Assembly: GCA_003222115.1 (NCBI GenBank)
Contig: QHUL01000053.1
Span: 86,497 to 150,496, forward strand
Length of the DNA stretch: 64,000 nucleotides
Direction of reading: 5' to 3'
From: Gemmatimonadota bacterium
Lineage (GTDB): Bacteria > Gemmatimonadota > Gemmatimonadetes > Gemmatimonadales > GWC2-71-9
The notes beneath the pieces were generated by a model, which saw only the letters and a list, made by a program, of their open reading frames with translations, did not search any database and had not been told where the DNA came from. This document shows positions 35,464-46,552 of the stretch, piece by piece. The position numbers and the translations under genes were made by a program. Every line of letters begins with the position of its first letter. Within the stretch, counting starts at the first letter, position 1.

Positions 35464-38400
35464 TTATCGGGTACCACCCTTTCGTCCGTCGTGGCGCCGC
35501 AGCGCGATGGTCACGCGACGCCCTTCGATGTCCACTTCCCGAGTCACATCCGCTTCCTCGAGCACGCCCCCGAGCACGGTGCGGCGTGCGAGCGTCTCCC
35601 CTTCGACGAAGTGCTGGAACGCGCCCGCGGCGGCGACCACGTCCGCGGCGCCGGTCACGCTCAGCTCGATCCGGGTCGTATAATCATACCCCGCATCTTT
35701 GCGGAGCCGCTGCACGCGGTTCACCACCTCGCGGGCGAGCCCTTCCTGCACCAGGTCCTCGGTGAGCCGCGGGTCGAGCGCGACCACGTAGGGACCGTCG
35801 CTCTGCACCACCCAATCGGTCGTCACCTCGCGCGTGACCGTCACGTCCTCCGGCTGGAACTCCCACTGCCCCGCCCAGACGGGCTCACCACGTTCCAGGG
35901 AGAGCAGCTGCTCCGCCGTGAGCTGGGACACGGCGGCCGCTGCCTGCGGTGTCTCCTTGCCGCAGCGCTTCCCCAGCGCGCGGAAGTTGGCCTTCCCCCT
36001 GAGGGTCACCAGCTCGTGGTCCGACGCCACGACCTCCACGTGCTTGGCGTTCACCTCGGCCGCCAGGATCCCATCCAGCAAGTCCGCGAACAGCGGCCCC
36101 TTCACCGCGGCCGGGACGGCGACCTGGAGCTTCGCCACCGGTTGGCGTACGCGCAGCCCTTTCGACTCCCGCGCGGCGCGCGCCAAGGTCGCGAGGCGGC
36201 GCACCGCGGCCATCGCGGCGACCAGCGCCGGCTCGCGCCGCCCCCGGTCGGCGGGAAACGACGCCAGGTGGACGGAGGTTCCCGCGAGCGCGCGGTGCAG
36301 CCAGTCGGCGATGAACGGGGCGGCGGGCGCGAGCAGGCGCGCCGTAGTGACGAGCGCCTCGTACAGCGTCGCGAGTGCCGCCTCGTCGGCCGCGCGGTCG
36401 GGAGCCCAGAACCGCGCCCGGTTGGTGCGCACGTACCAGTTGGACAGGTCGTCCACGATGAAGTCGATACTGGCGCGCACGCCCGCCGTGACGTCGTAGC
36501 CGTTCCAGGCCTCGCGCACGGTGGCGACGACCTCGTCGAGCCGCGCCAGCAGCCAGCGATCCGCGAGGGGCCGCTCGGCGAACGGCGGCGGCTCGCCGTC
36601 GCCCGGCGGCGACCAATCGACGGCGTAGTCCGCGAAGAACTTGTAGGTGTTGCGCACCGTGTTCAGCGGCCCGCCCGCCACCTCGCCGATATGGCGCGGG
36701 TCGAACCGCTTGGGAAGCCACACCTGGCTCTGGCCCAGCAGGTAGACCCGCACGGCGTCCGCGCCGTTCTCCTCGATCACCTGCCAGGGGTTCGCGACGT
36801 TGCCCCGGCTCTTCGACATCTTCTGGCCCTGCGCGTCGAGCACCAGCTCGTTCACGATCACGTTCTTGTAGGCCGGCGCGTCGAACGCGCCCACGGCGAT
36901 CGCGAGCAACGAGTAGAACCAGCCGCGCGTCTGGTCCACCCCCTCGCAGATGAAGTCCGCCGGAAAGTGCGCCTTGAAGTCGGCCTGGTGCTCGAACGGG
37001 TAGTGCCACTGGGCGTAGGGCATCGCGCCCGAGTCGAACCAGGCGTCGATGACCTCCGGCACGCGTCGCATCGTCCCGCCGCAGTGGCGGCACGACCAGG
37101 TGTAGCCGTCGATGAACGGCTTGTGGGGGTCGAAGTCCCGGGGCAGCCGTTTCCCCCAGCGCTCGGCGAGCTCCGCGTAGGCGCCGATCACCTCGCGGTG
37201 CTCGCGCTCGGCGTCGCATTCCCAAATGTTGAGCGGCGTGCCCCAGTAGCGGTCGCGCGACAGCGCCCAGTCCACGTTGTTCTCGAGCCACTCGCCGAAC
37301 CGCCCGCTGCCCACCTCGGGCGGGTGCCAGCCGATATGCGCGTTCACTTCGAGCATGCGGGCCTTGAACGCGGTGGTGCGCACGAACCACGAGTCGCGGG
37401 CGTAGTAGATCAGAGCCGAATCGCAGCGCCAGCAGAAGGGGTAGGTGTGCGTGTGCGGCCGGGTCTCGAGCCAGCGGCCCTCCGCCTTCAGCCGCTCGAT
37501 GATCAGCTGGTTGGTGGCCTTGTCGGTGACCAGCTTGCCCTCGATCTCCGGCCAGCGCGTGCCCTGGAAGGTGCCGTCCGCGGCGACGGCGTTCACGAAC
37601 GCGAGGCCGTACTGCTGCGCCGCGGTGTAGTCGTCGGCGCCGAAGGCGGGCGCCAGGTGGACGATCCCCGTGCCTTCCTCGGCCGACACGAACGCCCCGC
37701 CGATCACGACGCCGCGCTGGCCCTCGAGCGGCAGCGGCACGACCTCGAGCGGCGGCACGTACTTCTGGCCCACGAGATCGCGGCCGCGGTATCCCGCCAC
37801 GCGCGACCCCTCGCTGAGCGGGCGGCCGCGCACCCGCACGTCGCCGGCGCGCGCCGCGGCGGCGATGTAGCGGATGCCGTCGAGCTCGTACTCGCCGTAC
37901 TCGAGGTCCGGGTGCACGGCGACCGCGACATTCGACAGCAGCGTCCACGGCGTCGTCGTCCACACCACGAGCTGGCGCTTGGGATCGGTGGCGAGCGGGA
38001 AGGTGACGAACACCGAGTTCGTCTGCACCTCTTCGTAGCCCAGCGCCAGCTCGTGGGAGCTGAGCGCGGTGCCGCAGCGCGGGCAGTACGGCAGCACCTT
38101 GTGGCCACGGTAGAGGAGCGCCTTGTCGTGCAGCCGCTTCAAGAGCCACCACACCGTCTCGATGTACTCGGGCGTGTAGGTGATGTAGGGGTGCTCGTAG
38201 TCGAGCCAGTAGGCGATCCGCTCGGAGAGATTTTCCCAGTCCGTCTTGTACGTGAACACGTTCTCGCGGCACAGCGCGTTGAACTTCTCGACGCCGAACG
38301 CCTCGATCTGCTTCTTGCCGCTGATGTGCAGCTGCTTCTCGACCTCGATCTCGACCGGCAGGCCGTGCGTGTCCCAGCCCGCGATGCGCGTGACGCCGTG

Positions 38401-38631
38401 CCCGAGCATCGTCTGATAGCGGCACACCAGGTCCTTGATGGTGCGTGAGAACACGTGGTGAATCCCCGGGCGGCCGTTGGCCGTGGGCGGTCCCTCGTAG
38501 AACACGAAGGGCGGGCCGTAGCGCATCGCGTCCTGCGTGCGCGCGAACAGCCGCTCGTGCTTCCAGGTCGCGAGCAGCTGCTTCTCGAGCGCGTCCGCCG
38601 AGAGCTTCGGGTCGAGCGGCGGGTAGGCCAT
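35464..38631 (-). CDS. ileS: Isoleucyl-tRNA synthetase, archaeal/eukaryal (type 2) form
   Basis: 1055 residues from the ATG at 38631. The class I signature is GRPGIHHVF near residue 58, a HIGH variant, and KMSKS is at 604-608. The editing domain and a C-terminal anticodon-binding region follow. Sequences such as GWDTHGLPVEIEVEKQL and KQIEAFGVEKFNALCRENVF are characteristic of IleRS2, which in other bacteria is often mupirocin insensitive. It attaches Ile to tRNA-Ile. The ATG overlaps the stop of the nucleoside phosphorylase gene. Longer in-frame readings upstream are shadows of that gene. Confidence 0.95.
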   Translation of the reverse strand: MAYPPLDPKLSADALEKQLLATWKHERLFARTQDAMRYGPPFVFYEGPPTANGRPGIHHVFSRTIKDLVCRYQTMLGHGVTRIAGWDTHGLPVEIEVEKQLHISGKKQIEAFGVEKFNALCRENVFTYKTDWENLSERIAYWLDYEHPYITYTPEYIETVWWLLKRLHDKALLYRGHKVLPYCPRCGTALSSHELALGYEEVQTNSVFVTFPLATDPKRQLVVWTTTPWTLLSNVAVAVHPDLEYGEYELDGIRYIAAAARAGDVRVRGRPLSEGSRVAGYRGRDLVGQKYVPPLEVVPLPLEGQRGVVIGGAFVSAEEGTGIVHLAPAFGADDYTAAQQYGLAFVNAVAADGTFQGTRWPEIEGKLVTDKATNQLIIERLKAEGRWLETRPHTHTYPFCWRCDSALIYYARDSWFVRTTAFKARMLEVNAHIGWHPPEVGSGRFGEWLENNVDWALSRDRYWGTPLNIWECDAEREHREVIGAYAELAERWGKRLPRDFDPHKPFIDGYTWSCRHCGGTMRRVPEVIDAWFDSGAMPYAQWHYPFEHQADFKAHFPADFICEGVDQTRGWFYSLLAIAVGAFDAPAYKNVIVNELVLDAQGQKMSKSRGNVANPWQVIEENGADAVRVYLLGQSQVWLPKRFDPRHIGEVAGGPLNTVRNTYKFFADYAVDWSPPGDGEPPPFAERPLADRWLLARLDEVVATVREAWNGYDVTAGVRASIDFIVDDLSNWYVRTNRARFWAPDRAADEAALATLYEALVTTARLLAPAAPFIADWLHRALAGTSVHLASFPADRGRREPALVAAMAAVRRLATLARAARESKGLRVRQPVAKLQVAVPAAVKGPLFADLLDGILAAEVNAKHVEVVASDHELVTLRGKANFRALGKRCGKETPQAAAAVSQLTAEQLLSLERGEPVWAGQWEFQPEDVTVTREVTTDWVVQSDGPYVVALDPRLTEDLVQEGLAREVVNRVQRLRKDAGYDYTTRIELSVTGAADVVAAAGAFQHFVEGETLARRTVLGGVLEEADVTREVDIEGRRVTIALRRHDGRKGGTR

Positions 38632-39437
38632 CAGTTCAAGCGCGCGAGCACGCCATGGATCAGGCGGGTGAGGTTCGGCTCCGCGGTGCGCGCCACGGCG
38701 ATGATCTGCTCGACCGACGCGGGCGCGAGCGCGTCGGGGAGGCACTGGTCCGTGATGATCGACACGCCCAGCACCCGCATCCCCACGTGCACCGCCGCGA
38801 TCACCTCGGGCACCGTGCTCATCCCCACGACGTCCGCACCCAACCCGCGCAGCATGCGGTACTCTGCGCGCGTCTCCAGACTGGGACCGGCGACGGCGAC
38901 GTACACGCCCTCCCGCAGCAGGATCCGCTCGTCCAGCGCCACCTGGCGCGCCAGCGCGCGCAGCAGCTCGTCGTACGGCTGCGACATGTCCGGGAAGCGC
39001 GGCCCCAGCGTGTCGTCGTTCGGGCCCACGAGCGGGTTGTCGCCCAGCAGATTGATGTGGTCGGCGATGAGCATCAGGTCGCCCGGGTTCCACAGCGGGT
39101 GCATGCCGCCGCAGGCGTTCGAGACGACGAGGATGCCCGCGCCGAGTCGCCGCAGCACGCGCACGGGGAGCGCGATCTGCTGGAGGGTGTAGCCCTCGTA
39201 GCGGTGGAACCGGCCCTGCATCGCGACCACGCGCCGGCCGGCGAGGGTCCCGAACAAGAGCTCGCCGGCGTGACTCTCGACGGTCGAGAGGGGAAACCCC
39301 GGGATCTCCTGGTAGGGGATGCGCGTCGCGACCGCGAGCTCGCGGGCGAGGCCGCCCAGGCCGGTGCCGAGGATGATCGCGACGTCGGGAACGAGCTCCG
39401 ACCGCGCCCGCACCGCGCGGAGCGCCGCGTCGATCAT
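38631..39437 (-). CDS. Purine nucleoside phosphorylase, trimeric class
   Basis: 268 residues. It cleaves purine nucleosides to base and ribose-1-phosphate. Motifs: VAIILGTGLGGLA, MQGRFHRYEGYTLQQI, VVSNACGGMHPLWNPGDLML and the late Glu/Asn region VAGPSLETRAEY with GMSTVPEVIAA. It belongs to the PNP/MTAP type-2 family, so a methylthioadenosine role cannot be fully excluded, but the pattern fits PNP better. It is transcribed between the DivIVA-like gene and ileS. Together with hpt at 44615 it would serve purine salvage. Confidence 0.9.
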   Translation of the reverse strand: MIDAALRAVRARSELVPDVAIILGTGLGGLARELAVATRIPYQEIPGFPLSTVESHAGELLFGTLAGRRVVAMQGRFHRYEGYTLQQIALPVRVLRRLGAGILVVSNACGGMHPLWNPGDLMLIADHINLLGDNPLVGPNDDTLGPRFPDMSQPYDELLRALARQVALDERILLREGVYVAVAGPSLETRAEYRMLRGLGADVVGMSTVPEVIAAVHVGMRVLGVSIITDQCLPDALAPASVEQIIAVARTAEPNLTRLIHGVLARLN

Positions 39438-39907
39438 GTGCCCTGGTGGCCGTCCAGCGCGCGCAGCTCCGCGAGCTGACGCTCGAGCAGCGCGCGGAAG
39501 CCGGCGAGATAGCCGCGGAACTGCCGCTCCGCCTCCGTGGTCTGGGTGCGCACGTCCTGCTCCGTGACGCGCGCTTCCTCGAGCAGGCGCCGCGCCTCGG
39601 CCTCCGCCTCGCGCACGATCATGTGCGCCTCGCGCGCGGCGGCGGCGCGCGTCTCCTCGCGCAGCTGCTGGGCCGCGACCAGCGCCTCGTTCATGGCCCG
39701 CTCCCGGTCCCGGAACGCCCGCAGCTGCTCGCCCAGCGCCGCCAGGCGCTCCTCCAACTGCGCCTTCTCGCGCAGGATGCGCTCCAGCTCGTCGGCCACC
39801 CGCATCCGGAAGTCCTCCACGCCGACCGGCTCGTAGCCGCGCAGCGCGCGGCGAAACTCCTGCTTGCGGATGTCGAGCGGCGTCAGGTGGAACGCGTCTT
39901 CGCTCAT
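39434..39907 (-). CDS. DivIVA-like coiled-coil protein
   Basis: 157 residues from the ATG at 39907. The N-terminus (MSEDAFHLTPLDIRKQEFRR, then ALRGYEPVGVEDF) matches the DivIVA membrane-binding segment LTPxDIxxxxF...GYxxxxVDxF. A long heptad-rich coiled coil follows. DivIVA homologues bind curved membrane at poles or septa and recruit partners. The protein is shorter than in Firmicutes. The start overlaps the yggS stop and the stop overlaps the next gene. Confidence 0.9.
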   Translation of the reverse strand: MSEDAFHLTPLDIRKQEFRRALRGYEPVGVEDFRMRVADELERILREKAQLEERLAALGEQLRAFRDRERAMNEALVAAQQLREETRAAAAREAHMIVREAEAEARRLLEEARVTEQDVRTQTTEAERQFRGYLAGFRALLERQLAELRALDGHQGT

Positions 39908-40593
39908 GGCTGCCTCGGGCCGAACAGGGCGGTACCCAATCGAATCATCGTCGTCCCCTCCTCGACCGCCGTAGCGTAGTCGGCGGACATCCCCATCGAG
40001 AGCGCTGGAAGCCATAGCCCGTCCTCCTGCAGTGCGTCGCGCAGCCGGCGCAGCCCGCCGAAGGTGCGGCGCTGCACGTCCACGTCGTCGGTGAGCGGAG
40101 CCAGCGTCATCAGTCCCTCAAGCCCGAGCCCGCGGAGCCGGGCGACGGCGCGGGCGAGCGCGGGCGCCTCATCCAGCGCGCAGCCGCTCTTCTGGGCTTC
40201 CCCCGCCACGTTCACCTGCAGCAGCACGCGCTGCGTCACGCCCCGCGCCGCAGCCCGCCGCTCCAACTCTTCCGCCAGCGCGAGCGAATCGACCGACTGC
40301 ACCAGCACGAACCGTCCGGGCACGAGCTTCGCCTTGTTGCGCTGCAGGTGCCCGATCAGGTGCCAGCTGGCGCGACGCCCCACGGGGTCGTCGATCTTGG
40401 GGACTGCCTCCTGCACGCGGTTCTCGCCCAGCTCGGTCAGGCCGACCTCCAGCGCCGCCTGCACCGCGTCCAGCCCGAACCCCTTCGTGACGGCGACGAT
40501 CGTCACCGGGTGAGTCCAACGGCCCGCCCCCTGCCGCCGCGCGATTTCGGCCCGTACAGCGGCGAGGCGCTCGGGCAGGGCGCCAAAATTCAT
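39904..40593 (-). CDS. PLP-binding homeostasis protein, YggS/YlmE family
   Basis: 229 residues with a single PLP-binding TIM barrel like the N-terminal domain of alanine racemase. The PLP lysine lies in VTIVAVTKGFG, and ELGENRVQEAVPKID, HLIGHLQRNKAK and GLMTLAPLTDD match the family. It controls the vitamin B6 pool and has no known catalytic turnover. yggS next to divIVA-like genes is conserved in many bacteria. A promoter lies directly upstream, with the -10 ending 8 bases before the ATG. Confidence 0.93.
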   Translation of the reverse strand: MNFGALPERLAAVRAEIARRQGAGRWTHPVTIVAVTKGFGLDAVQAALEVGLTELGENRVQEAVPKIDDPVGRRASWHLIGHLQRNKAKLVPGRFVLVQSVDSLALAEELERRAAARGVTQRVLLQVNVAGEAQKSGCALDEAPALARAVARLRGLGLEGLMTLAPLTDDVDVQRRTFGGLRRLRDALQEDGLWLPALSMGMSADYATAVEEGTTMIRLGTALFGPRQP

Positions 40594-40601
40594 AACCGGG
40601 G

Positions 40602-40630
40602 AAGCTATCCCCCTCCCCCGGCCGAAACAA
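40602..40630 (-). promoter_or_regulatory. Promoter of yggS operon
   Basis: Minus strand TTGTTT (40630-40625), 17-base spacer, TAGCTT (40607-40602), then 8 bases to the yggS ATG. Transcription would start at or next to the ATG, giving a leaderless mRNA. Confidence 0.6.
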
Positions 40631-40665
40631 TCCGGGGTGCGGGGAAAGCACGGTGGCGCCGGTGG

Positions 40666-41469
40666 TTAGGCTTCGGCGGGAGCGGTGACGCGCTCCCCAC
40701 CTTCGAGGTGCGCGATCGCTCCGGAGAGCAGATCGCGGACTTGCTGCGGCGTGAGCTGGCGGTGCAACAGGCCGTGGCTCGCGATCGAGATGGTGGACGT
40801 CTCTTCCGACACGACGAGCACCGTGGCGTCGGTCTCCTCGGACAGGCCGAGGGCGGCCCGGTGGCGGGTGCCGAGCGACTTGTCGGACACCTTGAACTGC
40901 GTGAGCGGCAACACGCACCCCGCCCCGATGATGCGGTCGCCGCGCACCAGCACCGCGCCGTCGTGCAGCGGCGAGTACGGCGTGAAGATCGTGGTCAGGA
41001 GGTCGGCCGAGACCTTGGCCTCCATCGGGACGCCCGACGAGATGAACTCCTCGAGCCCGATGTCGCCCTCCACCGCGATGATGGCGCCGGTGCCCGAGCG
41101 CGACAGCCGGTCCATCGCCTCCGCGATCTCCTCGGCCACCGACTGGCGGTCGCTCTGCGAGAAGCGGCGCATCAAGCGGGATTGGCCGAGCCGGGCGAGG
41201 GCGTTGCGCAGCTCGGGCTGGAACACCACGACCGCGGCGAACGCGCCGTACGTGAAGATGAATCCGAGCAGGTAGCTGATCATCGTGAACTTCGCGAGCA
41301 CCGCCACGAAGTAGCTCACCGAGAGGATCATCAGCCCGACGACGATCTGCATCGCCCGCGTCCCCACGAGGAAGAGGAGGAAGCGGTAGATGACGAACGC
41401 GACGAGCAGGATCTCGACGACGTCCGGCCAGAGCCGCGGGACGAGAAACCGATACGCTTCGAAGTTCAC
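40666..41469 (-). CDS. cdaA: Diadenylate cyclase CdaA
   Basis: 267 residues from the GTG at 41469, overlapping the folP stop. Three membrane segments (about 18-36, 41-60, 68-84) precede a DAC domain with DGA at 170-172 (PLHDGAVLV) and RHR at 202-204 (GTRHRAALG). CdaA makes cyclic di-AMP from two ATP. The usual partners cdaR (YbbR domains) and glmM do not follow; folP lies upstream instead. The catalytic motifs are intact. Confidence 0.95.
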   Translation of the reverse strand: MNFEAYRFLVPRLWPDVVEILLVAFVIYRFLLFLVGTRAMQIVVGLMILSVSYFVAVLAKFTMISYLLGFIFTYGAFAAVVVFQPELRNALARLGQSRLMRRFSQSDRQSVAEEIAEAMDRLSRSGTGAIIAVEGDIGLEEFISSGVPMEAKVSADLLTTIFTPYSPLHDGAVLVRGDRIIGAGCVLPLTQFKVSDKSLGTRHRAALGLSEETDATVLVVSEETSTISIASHGLLHRQLTPQQVRDLLSGAIAHLEGGERVTAPAEA

Positions 41470-42631
41470 GGTGCGTTGTTCGTGGCGGCGCACGCCACCG
41501 CCAGGGCTTCGCGCGCGAGCGCGACGTCGTGGACCCGGAAGAGGCGCGCCCCCCGCTCCCAGGCGAGCGCGCAGGCGACGGCCGTCGCCCGGTCGCGGTC
41601 CTCCACGGGCCGCCCCGTGGCGTGCCCGAGGAAGCGTTTGCGCGAGGGGCCGACGGCTACAGCATAGCCCAACCCGACGATCGTTGCCAGCTCGTCGAGC
41701 AGCCGGAAGTTCTGGGCCGGCGTCTTGGCGAAGCCGAAGCCGGGGTCGAGCACCAGCCGCTCACGCTCCACCCCGGCCTCCACCGCCCGCTCCGCCGAGG
41801 CGGCGAGCTCCGCCGCCACCTCCGCCGCCACCTGCCGGTAGGTCGCCAGGCCGTCCATCGTGTCCGGGGTGCCCCGCATGTGCATCAGGATCACCCCGAC
41901 GCCGGCCCGCGCCGCGACCCGCACGAGCTCGGGGTCGAAGGCGAGCCCCGAGACGTCGTTCACGACCGCGGCCCCGGCCGCGATCGCCGCGCGGGCAACT
42001 TCTGCCTTGCGCGTGTCCACCGACACGGGCCCGAGCCCCCGTCGCGCCAGCTGCTCGACGACGGGTGCCACGCGGCGGACCTCCTCCTCCACCGGCACCG
42101 GCGCCGCTCCCGGACGGGTGGACTCGCCACCGACGTCGAGCAGCGTCGCGCCGTCCGCGATGAGGCGCTCAGCCTGGGCCACGGCGCGGTCCAGCGTGGT
42201 GAAACGCCCACCGTCGGAGAAGGAGTCGGGAGTGACGTTCACGATGCCGATGAGGACGGGGTGCGCGAGCGAAAGCGTCGTGCCGGCGATCGCCCATGCG
42301 CCCGGCGGCTCGACGTAGGCGGCGAGGAAGCGGGCGAGCTCGGGGACGAGGCGCGCGAGCCCGGGGGGCGCGCGGTCGGGGCGCCCCAGCGGCGCGAGCC
42401 GGCTCGCCGCGACGCCCACGAGCGCCCAGCCCTCGCCCGTGAGCACGTCGGCGCCCGCTCTCGCGCCCCAATGCACCAGCGCCTCGCGCTCGGGCTCGGT
42501 GATTTCTTCGAGGAGGACGACGAGGGGCTGGACGCCGGTGGCGGCGAGCCAGGCGGGCTGGGCGTCCCAGCCGTGGGCCGCGAGCGCCGCGCGCACCGCC
42601 TCGGGCGTGTGCGCGGCGAGCGCGGTGAGCT

Positions 42632-42635
<4 letters not shown>
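41466..42635 (-). CDS. folP: Dihydropteroate synthase with an N-terminal extension
   Basis: 389 residues from the GTG at 42635, overlapping the ftsH stop. The DHPS TIM barrel begins near residue 120: IGIVNVTPDSFSDGG at 129-143, then DVGGESTRPGA, VVNDVSGL, LDPGFGFAKT and the late PSRKRFLG. It joins pABA to 6-hydroxymethyl-dihydropterin diphosphate. The 115-residue extension (TALAAHTPEAVRAALAAHGW) is continuous in frame and has no enzyme motif that I recognise. ftsH-folP pairing is common. An alternative later start would leave a large gap after ftsH, so I keep the long form. Confidence 0.92.
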
Positions 42636-44614
<1,979 letters not shown>

Positions 44615-45172
44615 TTAGCTCAGGCTCGCGATGTACGGCAGATGGCGGAAGTTCTCGGCGTGATCGAGCCCGTACCCCACGAGGAAGCTGCGCGGCGCGT
44701 CGAATCCCACGAACCGCGGCTCCAGCACCAGGTGCTCGGCGACGTGCTTGTGCAGCAAGGCACAGATCTCCAGGCTCTTCGGGTCCCGCTCACGCATCAG
44801 CGTCACCAGCCGGTTGAGCGTCTTCCCCGTATCCACGATGTCCTCGACCAACAGAATGTGCTTACCCCGCAGCTCCGTCTCCGGATCGTACAGGAGCCGC
44901 ACGCTGCCGCTCGAGATGGTGTCGCTGCCGTAGCTCGCCGCGACGAGGAAGTCGACCTGCAGCGGCCGGTCGATGCGCCGCACCAGGTCGCTGAGGAAGA
45001 TGAAACTTCCCTTGAGCAACCCGAGCACGAGCAGCTCCCCCTCGGGATAGGCGGCCGTGATGTCGCGGCCGAGCTCCGCCACGCGGCGGGCGATCGTCTG
45101 CTCGTCGAACACCACGCGGGCCAGCTCGCGCCCACCCGTCTGCCTACTGAGGCTCGCCGTCCCTGGTAACAT
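44615..45172 (-). CDS. hpt: Hypoxanthine phosphoribosyltransferase
   Basis: 185 residues from the ATG at 45172. PRPP loop motif HILLVEDIVDTGKTL at 106-119 and GLLKGSFIFLSDLVRRI identify HPRT. It salvages hypoxanthine and guanine to IMP and GMP. The start lies 29 bases inside tilS; a GTG start about 19 codons later would remove the overlap, but the protein length then drops below the family norm. Sits between tilS and ftsH in the classical order. Confidence 0.94.
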   Translation of the reverse strand: MLPGTASLSRQTGGRELARVVFDEQTIARRVAELGRDITAAYPEGELLVLGLLKGSFIFLSDLVRRIDRPLQVDFLVAASYGSDTISSGSVRLLYDPETELRGKHILLVEDIVDTGKTLNRLVTLMRERDPKSLEICALLHKHVAEHLVLEPRFVGFDAPRSFLVGYGLDHAENFRHLPYIASLS

Positions 45173-46487
45173 CGAGGCGCACCGCTGGGGTTCCGGGCCC
45201 CGGCAGATCGGCCGCGCTGCGACACACGCCGGGCACCCACAGAATCGTTTCGCCGCGGGCGACGACGGGGTAGCGCCCCCGCTCGCTCCGCGGCACGCGC
45301 GCTTCCATCAGTAAGCGCCGCAGGGGACGGCGGCCCACGCCGCCCAGCGGCGACACGCGGTCCCCGGCACGCGGGGCGCGCAGCTGCCACTCGCTGGCCG
45401 CGATCCACGTCGTCCACGCCGCCCGCTCCACCCGCTCCGGGGCCGCCTCGGGGCGCCACGCGAGGCGGAACGCGCCGAACACGGCGCCGCCTCGCTCGCC
45501 CGTCGCCACGACCTGCTCCGCCGCGCAGGCGACGCTGCGGTATACCCGCAGCTCGGCGAACGCGACCTCGGCGATCCACTCCCCGCCGAGCGGGACGCGG
45601 CGCCCCGACGGGCCGCTCGCGAGCCGCACGAGGCGGCGGGCCCGCGCGGGCCCGAGCACGAGCCCCACGCGCCGCGCCGCCGCGCGCATCAGCGCGACCG
45701 ACAACGCGCTATCATAGCGAGCGAGACTCGCGCGGGCAACGGCGAAGCCGCGCGGCTCGCGCCGAAGCCCAAGCTCGGGAACGAGTTCCAACAGACGGCT
45801 CCAGGCACGCCGCTCCTGCGCCGCGGCGCGCGCAAGGCGCAACAGATCCGCGCGACTCGCCGCGCCGAGCCGGCGCTCGATCAGAGGCAAGAGCTCGAGC
45901 CGGATCCACGAGCGCAGGTGCCGCGGGTCGCGGTTCGCCGGATCCTCGTGCACCGCGAGCCGCTGCGCGACCACGTGCGCCGCCAGCTCGGCGCGTGTGA
46001 ACGCGAGCAGCGGACGGAACAACCCGCCGCGCGCCCGCGCCGGGATGCCGGCGAGCCCGGCGGGCGCGCTGCCCCGCAACACCCGCAGCAGCACCGTCTC
46101 GACCTGATCGTCCTGATGATGCGCGGTCACGAGGTAGCGCGCGGCGCGGCGGCGCTGCACCTCGCGCAGCCAGGCGTAGCGGGCGCGGCGCGCGACCGTC
46201 TCCGTCGCGTCAGGACCGAGATGGAGCTCGCCGAGCTCGAACGGAAGCCGGTACCGTGTGGCGAGCTCTCTAACCGCCTGACCGACCAACCGACTATCCG
46301 CCTGCATTCCGTGGTCCGCGTGCGCCACGACGAGCGCGAGCCCCCGCTCGGCGGCCACGGCGTGCAGCAGGTCCAAGAGCGCGACCGAGTCCGGACCACC
46401 CGAGACGGCCACGATGGCCGTGCCTGGCCGAGTGAGGAGCCGGGCGCGCCGGAGTTGCTCGCGGAAGCGGTCGAGCAGCGTCGCCAT
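45144..46487 (-). CDS. tilS: tRNA(Ile)-lysidine synthase
   Basis: 447 residues from the ATG at 46487. The PP-loop SGGPDS lies at 29-34; VAHADHGMQADS and VTAHHQDDQVETVLLRVLRG match TilS. The C-terminal substrate-binding domains continue past residue 220. It modifies C34 of tRNA-Ile(CAU) to lysidine so AUA can be read. A minus-strand TATCAT ends 6 bases before the ATG, hinting at a leaderless start. It diverges from the methyltransferase gene across a 65-base gap. Confidence 0.95.
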   Translation of the reverse strand: MATLLDRFREQLRRARLLTRPGTAIVAVSGGPDSVALLDLLHAVAAERGLALVVAHADHGMQADSRLVGQAVRELATRYRLPFELGELHLGPDATETVARRARYAWLREVQRRRAARYLVTAHHQDDQVETVLLRVLRGSAPAGLAGIPARARGGLFRPLLAFTRAELAAHVVAQRLAVHEDPANRDPRHLRSWIRLELLPLIERRLGAASRADLLRLARAAAQERRAWSRLLELVPELGLRREPRGFAVARASLARYDSALSVALMRAAARRVGLVLGPARARRLVRLASGPSGRRVPLGGEWIAEVAFAELRVYRSVACAAEQVVATGERGGAVFGAFRLAWRPEAAPERVERAAWTTWIAASEWQLRAPRAGDRVSPLGGVGRRPLRRLLMEARVPRSERGRYPVVARGETILWVPGVCRSAADLPGPGTPAVRLDVTRDGEPQ

Positions 46488-46516
46488 GAATGAATGATAG
46501 ACGGGCCGCTCACATC

Positions 46517-46546
46517 TTGCACGACTCGGGCCGAGCGGCCTAGCTT
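46517..46546 (+). promoter_or_regulatory. Promoter of the methyltransferase gene
   Basis: TTGCAC (46517-46522), 18-base spacer, TAGCTT (46541-46546), then 6 bases to the ATG at 46553. Transcription should begin at the start codon, so the mRNA is predicted leaderless. No ribosome binding site is seen. Confidence 0.6.
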
Positions 46547-46552
46547 GCGCCC

